A stretch of DNA of 60,000 bases from Bolinopsis microptera. Its lineage: Eukaryota; Ctenophora; Tentaculata; Lobata; Bolinopsidae. Made by a program: the position numbers and the translations under genes. Below, piece by piece: positions 47,178-57,255 of the stretch. Below the pieces are notes generated by a model. It saw nothing but the letters and a program-made list of their open reading frames with translations. It was not told where the DNA came from and did no database searches. The number at the start of each line of letters is the position of its first letter. Position 1 is the stretch's first letter. Location of the stretch: contig NC_087076.1 of assembly GCF_026151205.1 (NCBI RefSeq), forward strand, positions 5,138,902 to 5,198,901, read 5' to 3'.

Positions 47178-47342
47178 CTTCAGTTTGAAGACAGCCCAAT
47201 GATTCATAACTTCTCCGATGATGTTGATGGCGTTCTCATTTCCCTCAGCTACAAGCTTGCTAGAACTGCACTTCAACCCGTCTATATCTGCTAACAGGGG
47301 ATCTAGTCTCCTTTCTAATTCCTCCAGCTTCTTCAACCTCCC
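47178..47342 (-). CDS. Spectrin-repeat gene, exon E7
   Basis: 55 codons, phase 0 at both ends. The acceptor is GTTGTCTAACAG and the donor GTAAGAGTTA. The product starts GRLKKLEELERRLDPLLADI, includes NENAINIIGEVMNHWAVF and ends FKLK. Charged heptads followed by a tryptophan segment are typical of helices B to C of a spectrin repeat. The last codons and the donor are the source of the eight-copy array next to it. Confidence 0.88.
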
Positions 47343-47730
47343 CTGTTAGACAACACATTATTTATACAGTAATTGATTACTTGGCCTGGTCAGTAGGCCG
47401 CATTTTGTCCATTTGGCTGATTTCGGTAATTTGAGACAATCAGCCAGTTGTACTGAGAATATTATGTGAATCCCAAATCCCATGATAACATCCATTAAAT
47501 AACACTGACGAGTCATAAGTGCTATTTAATAAATGTTATGACCTGTTTTGAAATAAGTAAGTTTCACACATTTCTCACATTTCAATTAGCATGGCCACGG
47601 ACTAATAAGTAATAAAATGGACTGATTAAAATGAACTTACTAAATGGTAAATTATCTACGGTACAACTACAATTGGTCTCATTATTCGATTTTGGCAGTA
47701 GTTTGAAATCTAGGCGTGACCAGGCACGTA
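47343..47730. other. Intronic stretch (E6-E7 intron), no gene seen
   Basis: About 390 bp of AT-rich intron upstream of the E7 acceptor. No repeats or exon recognised. Confidence 0.5.
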
Positions 47731-47882
47731 GCCAGGGGGGGGGGGCTGGTACGTAGCCAGGGGGGTTGGTGCGTAGCCAGGGGGCTGGTACGTAGCCAGG
47801 GGGGTGGGGGGCTGGTACGTAGCCAGGGGGGGGGGGCTGGTACGTAGCCAGGGGGGGGGGGGGGGCTGGGCGTGACCAGGCA
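47731..47882. repeat. ~20-bp ACGTAGCCAGGGGGGCTGGT array with long G runs
   Basis: About seven copies of GTACGTAGCCAGGGGGGCTG, with G tracts of 5 to 14. Two flanking segments GCGTGACCAGGCACG bracket it. Overlapping proline-rich ORFs on the minus strand are shadows of the repeat. Confidence 0.88.
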
Positions 47883-47893
47883 CGCAGCCACTA

Positions 47894-48325
47894 CCTACCT
47901 TGATAACCTCCAGACTAGTAGTGATATCATAGAAAGGTGTCATGAACTAACCCCCCCCCCCCACTACTACCCCCCCCCCACCACTACCCCCACTACCTAC
48001 CTTGATAACCTCTAGACTGGTGGTGATATCATAGAAAGGTGTCATGAACTAACCCCCCCCCCCCCCACTACTACCCCCCCCCCCCCCCCCCCCCACTACC
48101 CCCACTACCTACCTTGATAACCTCTAGACTGGTGGTGATATCATAGAAAGGTGTCATGAACTAACCCCCCCCCCCCACTACTACCCCCCCCCCCCCCCCC
48201 CACTACCCCCACTACCTACCTTGATAACCTCTAGACTGGTGGTGATATCATAGAAAGGTGTCATGAACTAACCCCCCCCCCCACTACTACCCCCCCCCCC
48301 CCCCACCACTACCCCCACTACCTAC
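47894..48325 (-). repeat. Four tandem copies of exon E6 3' end with splice donor
   Basis: Units of about 102-112 bp. Each holds the last 50 bases or so of exon E6 (coding FMTPFYDITTSLEVIK on the minus strand) followed by the donor GTAGGTAGTGG and then poly-G/CCACTACC spacer. Exon-like parts start at 47,899, 48,001, 48,113 and 48,220; the authentic exon starts at 48,326. Length differences come from the C runs. Each copy is preceded by TTAG on the gene strand but by G runs and not by a pyrimidine tract, so they look like decoy donors and not complete exons. Confidence 0.93.
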
Positions 48326-48437
48326 CTTGATAACCTCCAGACTGGTGGTGATATCATAGAAAGGTGTCATGAACTCCGCTTCTAACGTTTCTAGATATGC
48401 TCTCAGTTTATAACCCTGCTGTTCCAACTTTCTGATC
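48326..48437 (-). CDS. Spectrin-repeat gene, exon E6
   Basis: 112 bp: one base completing a codon from E5 (CG|G, Arg), then 37 codons. The acceptor is GTTTGTTTTCAG and the donor GTAGGTAGTG. The product reads IRKLEQQGYKLRAYLETLEA and ends YDITTSLEVIK. It is a spectrin-type helix running into the B helix of the next repeat. The phase-2/phase-1 match with E5 supports both exon calls. Confidence 0.88.
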
Positions 48438-49980
48438 CTGAAAACAAACAGTGTTATATCTTTATATTAGTATTCAACAAACAGTGTTATATTAGTATTT
48501 ATGTTTCAACTTGAAGTGATGACCGTAAGTTGGTGATGGAAACAATGTTCATATCATCATGACTCAGATCGCAAAGTAAAAACTTGGTCTGTCCCTTGAG
48601 TTTAATGTATTCTTCTCGAATGTTCCCTATAAAAATAACATAATTAAAATAGTGAGTGCTAAGTATGCAAGTATGTTGCGTTAAAATGAAACATGTAAAA
48701 TGTAACATAAGTACATTCCGTCCGAATACATTACACCACAAGTAATAGTAATAATACTAATAGTATTACACAGTGCTGGATATGCTCCAATAAGAACGGA
48801 GAACACTACTACTAGACAGGGTACTACAACTATACAGCTTTCTAATAGTTATTGGTTGGGTACGTTCCAGATCTGTATTTAGTAGTGCTCAATATTTGGT
48901 AGAATAATATTTAGTAGTGCTCAATATTTGGTAGAATAATATTTGTGTTTGACCATGTTGGCTAGCGCTGACAGAGACTTACCTTAATTAAATATTAATT
49001 ATACTTCACACCAGTGCAGGACATTTACTGTATCCTCGTACCAAGTCACGTGTTGTGACGTCACATGTTGACTGTATGTTCCTGCTGTTGTTGGCACTGT
49101 TCCAGTGACGCTGTCCTACTGACCCAATAATATCCACCACTCAGCTCACACAGCTGACATGCACATTACTAATATAATAATAATAACTGTATTTCACGGT
49201 TAATTATGATTACTACCCTATACTTGACTGATAAGCCTTGCTCTGTAAAATAGGTGGAATATAGCAGGTGGTATTATACTGAGGTGGTTGCAGATCAGAC
49301 CAAACAGAACGTCTCTCCCACCCATTAACCTGACAGTATAATTACATGTGGTACTTAAAATGGCTTTATAATTGGTTGTACACAGGGGGTACACAGTGCG
49401 GTTGCTTTACAGTTGTACCACGGCAGAAACCTGTCAAATGTAACGACGTGTCGCTAATTTGCGAGATAACATCTAACAGGTTCAGTAAACTGCAGAAAAT
49501 AACAGTTTGTGAGAGTAGGAGATGTGATCTCCTACACTCCCGTACAAATGGGCGTGAACACGCCCATTTGTACGGGAGTGTAATGTGTTAATATATATTT
49601 AGAAATTAGTAGACCCTATCAATAACTATTGTTGTAGTGTAGTTCCCTAGGGAGTAGTTTCTACTAACACTATCTCTAGTACTACTATTATAACTACTAC
49701 TAGTATAGCAGTAGATAGCAGCTGATATTGGTGTACTGAAGAAGGCACTCAGGCTGTACTGTATTGTGACGTCACGTGAGGGATTGTGACGTCACGCTAC
49801 TAGTATAGCAGTAGATATTGCTCATATTGGTGTACTGAAGAAGGCACTCAGGCTGTACTACAATAATGACATATAAAAATACTAAACTATGTTATTTGAT
49901 ATAATACTGCTGGATAAAATATGAAATAGTGGGTAGATATTACCATGAGATTTGTGAAAAATAAAATGACAATTACTGAG
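48438..49980. other. Intronic stretch (E5-E6 intron), no gene seen
   Basis: About 1.5 kb. It contains a two-copy 32-bp repeat with GCTCAATATTTGGTAGAATA (about 48,890-48,952), a 48-bp perfect hairpin (49,534-49,581), and a two-copy segment of about 65 bp with GTACTGAAGAAGGCACTCAG (49,690-49,760 and 49,797-49,862). ORFs at 48,499-48,741 and 49,346-49,591 have no support. Confidence 0.5.
49534..49581. repeat. 48-bp perfect hairpin (23-bp arms, 2-base loop)
   Basis: Arms 49,534-49,556 and 49,559-49,581 are exact reverse complements, separated only by AA. The arm begins ACACTCCCGTACAAATGGGC. Not part of a visible array. Confidence 0.95.
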
Positions 49981-50514
49981 ATTGTGAAATCACGTGAGGG
50001 ATTGTGACGTCACGTGAGGGATTGTGACGTCACGTGAGGGATTGTGACGTCACGTGAGGGATTGTGACGTCACGTGAGGGATTGTGACGTCACGTGAGGG
50101 ATTGTGACGTCACGTGAGGGATTGTGACGTCACGTGAGGGATTGTGACGTCACGTGAGGGATTGTGACGTCACGTGAGGGATTGTGACGTCACGTGAGGG
50201 ATTGTGACGTCACGTGAAGGATTGTGACGTCACGTGAAGGATTGTGACGTCACGTGAAGGATTGTGACGTCACGTGAAGGATTGTGACGTCACGTGAAGG
50301 ATTGTGACGTCACGTGAAGGATTGTGACGTCACGTGAAGGATTGTGACGTCACGTGAAGGATTGTGACGTCACGTGAAGGATTGTGACGTCACGTGAAGG
50401 ATTGTGACGTCACGTGAAGGATTGTGACGTCACGTGAGGGATTGTGACGTCACGTGAGGGATTGTGACGTCACGTGAAGGATTGTGACGTCACGTGAAGG
50501 ATTGTGACGTCACA
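49981..50514. repeat. 20-bp TGACGTCACGTGAGG array, ~27 copies
   Basis: About 27 copies of GATTGTGACGTCACGTGAGG. Each contains TGACGTCA (a CRE-type palindrome) overlapping TCACGTGA (with the CACGTG E-box). Copies fall into blocks: GAGG first, then GAAGG from about 50,218, then two GAGG, then GAAGG. No indels seen. On the gene strand the unit contains no AG. It is in the E5-E6 intron, and the first intron bases after the E5 donor already read GTACGTGACGTCAC, like the array. Confidence 0.97.
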
Positions 50515-50636
50515 GAATAGGTATGTAACAGTATATTCACTTGGTAGAAGTAGTGTGAGCGGCTCTGTAGACTTGCCACATCCCACAGGTAGCATTGTAG
50601 TGTGACGTCACGTGAGAGAGGTGTGACGTCACGTAC

Positions 50637-50728
50637 CGCTCAGCTGCTGAGTACTGCTTGTTCGACGCTAGCAGCTTAATCAGGTGCTTACTGTCTTGTT
50701 GCAGCCCGTTATACAGCTCCGTTAGTAC
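50637..50728 (-). CDS. Spectrin-repeat gene, exon E5
   Basis: 92 bp: 30 codons plus two bases (CG) that pair with the first base of E6. The acceptor is probably CTATCTGACCAG and the donor GTACGTGACG. The product starts VLTELYNGLQQDSKHLIKLL and ends NKQYSAAE-R. The open frame continues upstream to about 50,845, but those residues are less charged and look intronic; an acceptor at CATCAG (near 50,796) is the alternative. It follows E4 in phase 0. Confidence 0.77.
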
Positions 50729-51014
50729 CTGGTCAGATAGGGCGGTTAAACTCCACGTGCTATTAAAGCTAAACCAGATCCTTTCTAAGAGAGCTTGAGT
50801 TGGCTGATGTTTGATCGATAAGCCAAAACCAGTGTTAAAAAACACTGTCAGAATAAACTTATCTTAAATACACCATTACTTCGGACCTGGAAAATAAATA
50901 AATAATGAGGGAAGAACTATTATTTAGTGTTCTCATATTTGAGATGTGTTTGGTAGCCCTATTTGGATAGAAAGTATAAAGGTCTATAAATACTAAGTTG
51001 CCATGGTAACTAAC

Positions 51015-51113
51015 CTCCCCCTGTCTCTGTAACTGTACTAGCAGCTCTTGGCTAGCTAATCTGCTTTGTTGCTGTTCTATTGCTGACTGCCAGTTCGTCA
51101 ACCACGCTTTTAC
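51015..51113 (-). CDS. Spectrin-repeat gene, exon E4
   Basis: 33 codons, phase 0 at both ends. The acceptor is ACATGTTTGCAG and the donor GTTAGTTACC. The product starts VKAWLTNWQSAIEQQQSRL and ends LVQLQRQGE. The W-x-x-x-W helix A is a hallmark of a spectrin repeat start, and it follows directly on the SVTFHQKLEQ end of E3, the expected inter-repeat join. Confidence 0.88.
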
Positions 51114-51182
51114 CTGCAAACATGTATTAATTAAGTTAATATTAGTCACGTGACATTTCACCTGCAAACATGTATAAAGTTA
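51111..51182 (-). repeat. Tandem duplicate of the E4 acceptor
   Basis: A unit of about 50 bp with CACCTGCAAACATGTAT and AAGTTAATATTAGTCA occurs twice. On the gene strand both copies give ATACATGTTTGCAG|GT. The one nearer E4 is taken as authentic because it leads into the open exon; the other is a possible decoy acceptor. The intervening copy includes CACGTG. Confidence 0.82.
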
Positions 51183-51566
51183 ATATTAGTCAGGCGGATA
51201 GCTTTTACCCTTTATTTCTTATTTTGCAACCAAACTGTTCAAAATTTGAATTCCAAATTTTATCCTAAATTATTCTCTTCGTGTCAACTTATCGGTAATT
51301 GATTTCACTGACACATTTTACCACAATGATGATTCTAAGAGATTCTAATAAGAGATCCCTGTTCCACGCCATAAAGAATATATAAAATGCCGAATTTGTT
51401 CAATAATTACATTCTCACGGCACGAGTGGAGAGGCAACATGCCGCATTGCTCAGTGGAGATTTAATAGGCAGTAAGGCAGGGAGCTTTTCCTTGTCTTAT
51501 TATAGCGTGTACCAGTAATTGGTAAAATGTAGCGAGAGTGAGTCGTGTGCAGTGATGTGTAGTGGT

Positions 51567-51642
51567 AGTGTGACGTCACGTGAGGGATTGTGACGTCACG
51601 TGAGAGATTGTGACGTCACGTGAGAGATTGTGACGTCACGTG
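51567..51642. repeat. Second TGACGTCACGTGAG block, 4 copies
   Basis: Four copies of the same 20-bp family as 49,981-50,514 (GTGACGTCACGTGAGAGATT), about 1.05 kb away and in a different intron, with exons E4 and E5 in between. Confidence 0.93.
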
Positions 51643-52315
51643 ATGTGCTGCAACTTTTACACTTCTCTCAAACATTCTTACAGTTATAAACCTGCTCAAG
51701 TGGAGCATGGTATACACTCTGGGTAGAGGTGGCGATCACATACCATCCTGATTAGTAGTTTGTAGAATTAGTAGTTTGCAGAATTAGTAGTGTGCAGAAT
51801 GATAAGCTCAGTAAATACTCAGGTGAAATAATGTTTATTTTAGTAGGTCCAATCACACGAGTCTGATATCAGTATACCAGGGGTTAAGAGATGGGTTTTA
51901 GACAATAGAGGACTTCTATAAACTACATACTAAACACTCTAATTTTAAGAGCGTTTACTTCTACTTAGACAGCGTCAACATCTTCTTAATACTCCTATAC
52001 TTATGACAGTACTGCTAAAACTACGTCATCGTAAGACGATTACGAGATATGGCCAAATTGATGCATCGCTAGCCATGTGGATTCTCACATCTGAGATTAA
52101 AATAGGTTGAAATACTAATTACTAATTGCTAATTGGTTTTCAGTCTGCTAGAACTGTAGGACATGCAGATTGCAGATGACACGTGATAATAGCCAGTTCA
52201 AGCGGAACTCTTTCTAAAGGAGCTTATACACTACCAGTTTCTAAATGTGTGGATCTTACAAATTATCAGTATTTCCAGCCGGACATAGGTTTGTTACACC
52301 CAACAATCATTACAA

Positions 52316-52425
52316 TGTGTAATGGGAGTACCGCTACAATGTGGGAGTGTAATGGGAGTACCGCTACAATGTGGGAGTGTAATGGGAGTATCGCTACAAT
52401 GTGGGAGTGTAATGGGAGTATTGTA
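52316..52425. repeat. 30-bp AATGGGAGTACCGCTACAATG array
   Basis: Almost four copies of a 30-bp unit, with ACC/ATC/ATT variants. The multiple-of-three length keeps short ORFs open on both strands; not coding. Confidence 0.93.
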
Positions 52426-53035
52426 TAGTAGTTACCACACCAAACGTGTGTAAATAGTAATGGCATAAAGGGACCCTGGATCTGAACATGAGAACACTGT
52501 TGACCTACCTATCTCTCTATATAATATATCACTGTGATCTGAGATATTAGGGGGAGCGGCTCTTTCAAGAGGTATAATTATATTAGTACTATAGTGCTAG
52601 TAGTGTATTAATTATATTAGGCAGCTTCAGACTTGTAGATCTGCTGAATATCTAGTCAGTAGAGTAGTGTAGTAGTAGCACTACTGTACAGTACACAATG
52701 TATCCTCTGGTTATTGTTGGTGATTAATATTTCAAATAAGTAATAATAGAAACACAGACGAGGATCAACTGTTTTCTCTCCCACAATATTAATCACCTCT
52801 TGACAGATAGGATTAAAATATGTTTTCTCAGGGAAACCCCTCAGGTAAAACCCTTCATCAGGGCTAGTAAGGGATTGTGGAGGTCATGGCAGCGCGACTC
52901 CCTCTTCACGCAGCGCCTAGCATCCTGTCACAAGTAGTAGCGGCCTTGCAACCTGTATTTCCCGTTGTCGTACAATATGATCCCTGCTGTTATTGTTGGA
53001 GTCCACACTACTATCTGTCACTGTCTCAAGTAATG

Positions 53036-53413
53036 GTACGTGATGGTACAACACGCGGCACATAGTGAACACTGATAGTGTGGACGTGATGGTACAACAC
53101 GCGGCACATAGTGAACACTGATAGTGTGGACGTGATGGTACAACACGCGGCACATAGTGAACACTGATAGTGTGGACGTGATGGTACAACACGCGGCACA
53201 TAGTGAACACTGATAGTGTGGACGTGATGGTACAACACGCGGCACATAGTGAACACTGGTAGTGTGGACGTGATGGTACAACACGCGGCACATAGTGAAC
53301 ACTGGTAGTGTGGACGTGATGGTACAACACGCGGCACATAGTGAACACTGGTAGTGTGGACGTGATGGTACAACACGCGGCACATAGTGAACACTGATAG
53401 TGTGGACGTGACG
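53036..53413. repeat. 46-bp minisatellite, 8 copies
   Basis: Eight copies of a unit with GATGGTACAACACGCGGCAC and ATAGTGAACACTGATAGTGT. A GATAG/GGTAG variant groups copies into blocks. Minus-strand ORFs of 120-148 aa are repeat shadows. E3-E4 intron. Confidence 0.96.
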
Positions 53414-53546
53414 TACTCTAATCCTGAGTACGGAAACTGATGCTGATCAATGAGAGCACTCTGTCTTATCAAGTATTACAAAGTGCAGGTAAATAGCCTT
53501 TATGTAACTACATCTGATCACTATAGTACGTAACCAGTAACCAGGC
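53414..53546. other. Spacer between two intronic arrays
   Basis: Unique sequence between the 46-bp and the ~61-bp arrays; no gene seen. Confidence 0.5.
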
Positions 53547-54079
53547 GAGGTGTTTACTAGAAATATTACTACAGTACGTAACTACACATAGGTGTACTGT
53601 GTAGTATAGTAACCACTACACACTTTACTAGAAATATTACTACAGTACGTAACTACACATAGGTGTAGTATAGTAACCACTACATACTTACTAGAAATAT
53701 TACTACAGCACGTAACTGCACATAGGTGTAGTATAGTAACCACTACATACTTTACTAGAAATATTACTACAGTACGTAACTACACATAGGTGTAGTATAG
53801 TAACCACTACATACTTACTAGAAATATTACTACAGTACGTAACTACACATAGGTGTAGTATAGTAACCACTACATACTTTACTAGAAATATTACTACAGC
53901 ACGTAACTACACATAGGTGTAGTATAGTAACCACTACATACTTACTAGAAATATTACTACAGTACGTAACTACACATAGGTGTAGTATAGTAACCACTAC
54001 ATACTTTACTAGAAATATTACTACAGTACGTAACTGCACATAGGTGTAGTATAGTAACCACTACATACTTTACTAGAAA
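53547..54079. repeat. ~61-bp minisatellite, ~9 copies
   Basis: Units contain TACTAGAAATATTACTACAG, TACGTAACTACACATAGGTG and TAGTATAGTAACCACTACAT. Length alternates by one base (ACTTACTAG / ACTTTACTAG), apparently every other copy, so a two-unit higher-order repeat is likely. Confidence 0.95.
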
Positions 54080-55675
54080 TATTCTGGGAAATTGGGAGAC
54101 GGACTCAGCTTTAGACGGGACAAATTGAGCTGTTGATAAAGCAGTGTATTAACTCACTAGCACACGGGAATCCTGATTTGTCTATCATAATTCGGTGAAC
54201 TCGGTAAAATGGGCCAGAAACCCTGTAAATATTTAATTAACACTCAGTGAGGATATATTTACTTATTTAGTAAACACTATAACAAGGTAGGATAATATTC
54301 AGTGTTAGAAGCCTTAGCGAGTTATTAGCTAGTTATAGTCTTGATTTAGGATGTTTTAAGAGTACGAGAATATCAACAAGTTTAGAGCAGGAGCCAGGCT
54401 ATGTGTGGATATTATAGATGATATGTGAGAGAGCAGGTGATATGATGTGTCCAGAAAGGTATTCTTCCTCTCGACTGTGTGTTTAGCTTCTCTGAATCTC
54501 TCGGTTCTATATTTCTGTAATCACACAATGTTTACCTGTTATATTTACTGCCTTAACACCATGATAACCATTCTCAGGGGCCCTATTTACATCTGAATAA
54601 TGAATTCCATGATATTTGAGTTAAAAATGAGGGATGATAATGTAACAACTTATTATTTCTGATACTTGTAATCACAGTGACCACGTCTTGATGTACAATT
54701 AGATAAGATAATTAGAAGACAGAGAAGCATATTAATGCTGTGATCACGTGACCCTGATCGGCTTGTATCACAGTGACACTGTGTCACTGTGTCACTGTGT
54801 CACTGTGTCACTGTGATACAGTGACACAGTGACACAGTGACACAGTGACACAGGAACCGGGAACGTGTCCTACAATAGTGCTCGAAGTATAGCTTTTTGT
54901 GCAATATCTCCCGGCGAACTGTCAGAAAAACACTGAAATATTGAAATAGTGATATTGATGAGTAGCTCCAGTACATTAGTTTCTAGTACGTAGTTTAAGA
55001 GACCACTGCTTTGTTTATCTTCACTCACTAATATTACCTGTTAGTAATTTAATTCTGCAATTATTGTACCAGTATAAGATATATTCATGGGGAGACACAC
55101 ATTACCTACACACAGTATCACATTCCTTCAGGTTACTTTTCCTTTAGGAGCTATTCAGAGAAACCCAGCGTTTCCAGGGTTACGTGGTCACTGTCAGGCA
55201 GCAGAGAAGTTACGTGCAAAAACTTATTATATGCGAAGCAATATGGAGGGGGAGTCGGTCACATTTTCCGCATTATATCGCATTTTGTCGCGCTAAAATG
55301 CGATAGAACCCTCCCCCGTATCATGGCTAACTTATCTCACGTCATATAGGACAGATAATAATTTGGTGACACACCAGCAGGACGCTGAAGTATTAACATT
55401 TAATTTGTTGTTGGACAGGCAGTATATTTAATATCATGTCAAATTACCCCCTGTAGTACCTGTGTGTAGATATGTCACGTGACTGCCCAACTGTCACGTG
55501 ATCACACCACATAGTACCTTCACTTTTATAATATCAGCTGTGAACAACATTGGGTGATATCAGAGGAGAGGAAGGGTTTTAGGCAGGATACACACTAAAC
55601 TAGGTCCTAGGAAGGATACTCTGATACTATAAATAAGATCAAAATATCTAAATAACACATTAACAAGGTCTGATA
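54080..55675. other. Intronic stretch (E3-E4 intron), no secure gene
   Basis: About 1.6 kb. It contains a large hairpin (54,779-54,853) and a small inverted repeat (55,276-55,286 with 55,295-55,305). A charged open stretch on the minus strand ending at 54,514 has an acceptor but no donor and would interrupt a good E3/E4 join. Confidence 0.5.
54779..54853. repeat. 75-bp hairpin of CACTGTGT repeats (36-bp arms, 3-base loop)
   Basis: Left arm 54,779-54,814 consists of CACTGTGT-type 8-bp repeats; right arm 54,818-54,853 is its exact reverse complement; the loop is GAT. Tandem repeats in one direction turn into the same repeats inverted. Confidence 0.92.
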
Positions 55676-55957
55676 GTTAGGAGAGCAGCTAGGAGAGCAG
55701 ATAGGAGAGCAGCTAGGAGAGCAGCTAGTAGAGCAGCTAGGAGAGCAGCTAGGAGAGCAGCTAGGAGAGCAGATGGTAGAGCAGCTAGGAGAGCAGTAGG
55801 AGAGCAGCTAGGAGAGCAGACTAGGGAGCCAGCTAGGAGAGTGCAGTAGGAGAGCAGCTAGGAGAGCAGCTAGGAGAGCAGCTAGGAGAGCAGCTAGGAG
55901 AGCAGCTAGGAGAGCAGCTAGGAGAGCAGCTAGGAGAGCAGCTAGGAGAGCAGCTAG
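55676..55957. repeat. 12-bp GGAGAGCAGCTA array, ~23 copies
   Basis: About 23 copies of GGAGAGCAGCTA, with a more degenerate centre (about 55,770-55,850) that includes shortened units and cleaner flanks. E3-E4 intron. Confidence 0.95.
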
Positions 55958-56314
55958 TTCCACACACTCTAGTTTGACAGGAAGCCTCTGCTACAGGAGC
56001 GGCTAACTACTGAGAACTATTGTGGGAGAGTATTATAATACTCCCCCAGTGTGTAGCCGACACAGTGCTTTCTTTAGCTCACAGGTTTAGTTATTTAAAT
56101 ACTTAATTTCTATAACGTGAAACCTTTATTTTATCACCTCCAAATGGCACTATTTTCCCTTTTAATGTGAAGGTTGATAACCTTATTTTTAAAACTTCGG
56201 CAGACAATTGAGACTTGCCACTCAAGTACGCAGGAAGCACTAGTGAAGCACTTGTGAAGCATTTCCAGGGCTTCCTAAGTGCTAGGTTTCTAAACTAGTG
56301 TGAGAAAACCCGAA
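55958..56314. other. Intronic stretch, no gene seen
   Basis: About 360 bp of unique sequence with a short TTATAATACTCCCCCA inverted motif near 56,022-56,045. No exon recognised. Confidence 0.45.
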
Positions 56315-56592
56315 ACAGTGTTCTGAGAACGCCGCGCAGTGAGTCTGACACGTGCTACAGAGGGTTCTAACTGCACATTACAGAACGCCGCGCAGTGAGT
56401 CTGACACGTGCTACAGAGGGTTCTAACTGCACATTACAGATGGTTCTGAGAACGCTGCGCAGTGAGTCTGACACGTGCTACAGAGGGTTCTAACTGCACA
56501 TTACAGATGGTTCTGAGAACGCCGCGCAGTGAGTCTGACACATGCTACAGAGGGTTCTAACTGCACATTACAGATGGTTCTGACACGTGCTC
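56315..56592. repeat. ~67-bp minisatellite, ~4 copies
   Basis: Units contain GAACGCCGCGCAGTGAGTCT, GACACGTGCTACAGAGGG and TTCTAACTGCACATTACAGA. The first unit lacks the GATGGTTCTGA link. CACGTG is present in most copies. Confidence 0.93.
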
Positions 56593-57255
56593 TTGTTATA
56601 AGGTCTGCTCGTATTAGGTAGAACACGATGTTAGCTCAAAATGAGCGCTCTGTTAGATTAAGCATTTGTCGTATGATATGGATTAAACAGGATGGTTGCC
56701 CAGTTTATCAGAACCAGTCACTGGAAATAAACCTAAGCTGAGAGACTAATTACCGATAATCAGAGGCTAATACTCCTCTTTCAGCATGATTACCTGGGGA
56801 AATGCAATCGGATTCGGTAAAATTGGGTCTGTTAATTACGATGTTTAATCATGGTGATAATCTTGCTATCAAGATCACTCCTGATTGGACAGTCAATTTA
56901 TAGGATTGTGATCGGTGAAATTCATACGCAATTACTTCAGAGTCAGACCACTCAGTCAGAGTGGTCTGACTTTATGGTCACCACGGTTACCACCACGGTT
57001 ACCCTCACCACTCAGTTCATGACCACATATCTAAATTCCACTTTATAAGAAACATGCATCTCAGGTGAGAAATTCAAACTTAAACTCAACCAAATATCAT
57101 GAGCAAATAACCCTTATATAAACGAAATTCAAGTTCACCTTAGCAGAAAGAACAGTTTAGAGAACTCCAAAACTTAATGGAGGCCCACACTCCTTATATG
57201 GGCATCACGTGGGCCCACACTTATGGAAAGTAACACTGTATGATGTTGTTGGTAC
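56593..57255. other. Intronic stretch (E3-E4 intron), no gene seen
   Basis: About 660 bp. A short inverted pair, AGTCAGACCACTC and GAGTGGTCTGACT, lies at about 56,940-56,972. At 57,223-57,240 there is a copy of an 18-base piece from the end of exon E3. Confidence 0.5.

Larger units (their letters stand above)
51183..53035. other. Intronic stretch (E3-E4 intron), no secure gene
   Basis: About 1.85 kb. It holds a four-copy TGACGTCACGTGAG block (51,567-51,642) and a 30-bp array (52,316-52,425). A GC-richer part (52,877-53,030) is open on both strands, but I recognise no domain and see no paired splice sites. Confidence 0.5.

Noticed and set aside
50729-50845. Upstream extension of exon E5 in the same open frame
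   Set aside because: Residues are less charged and helix-breaking compared with the exon, and a CAG acceptor at 50,729-50,731 gives a phase-0 join to E4. Kept as an alternative in the E5 entry.
52877-53065. GC-richer stretch open on both strands
   Set aside because: Two different readings are possible, neither with paired splice sites or a known motif.
53018-53472. 120-148-aa minus-strand ORFs
   Set aside because: Shadows of the 46-bp minisatellite in overlapping frames.
54383-54514. Possible extra spectrin-gene exon (minus strand, starting KYRTERFREAKHTVERK after GTGTGATTACAG)
   Set aside because: A good acceptor and charged residues, but no acceptable donor in phase 0, and inserting it would break a very good E3/E4 repeat junction. 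It could still be an alternative exon.
55502-55537. 20-nt microexon candidate (minus strand, TTCACAG ... AAG|GTACTATG)
   Set aside because: Its phase does not fit between E3 and E4, and short AG...GT pairs arise by chance.
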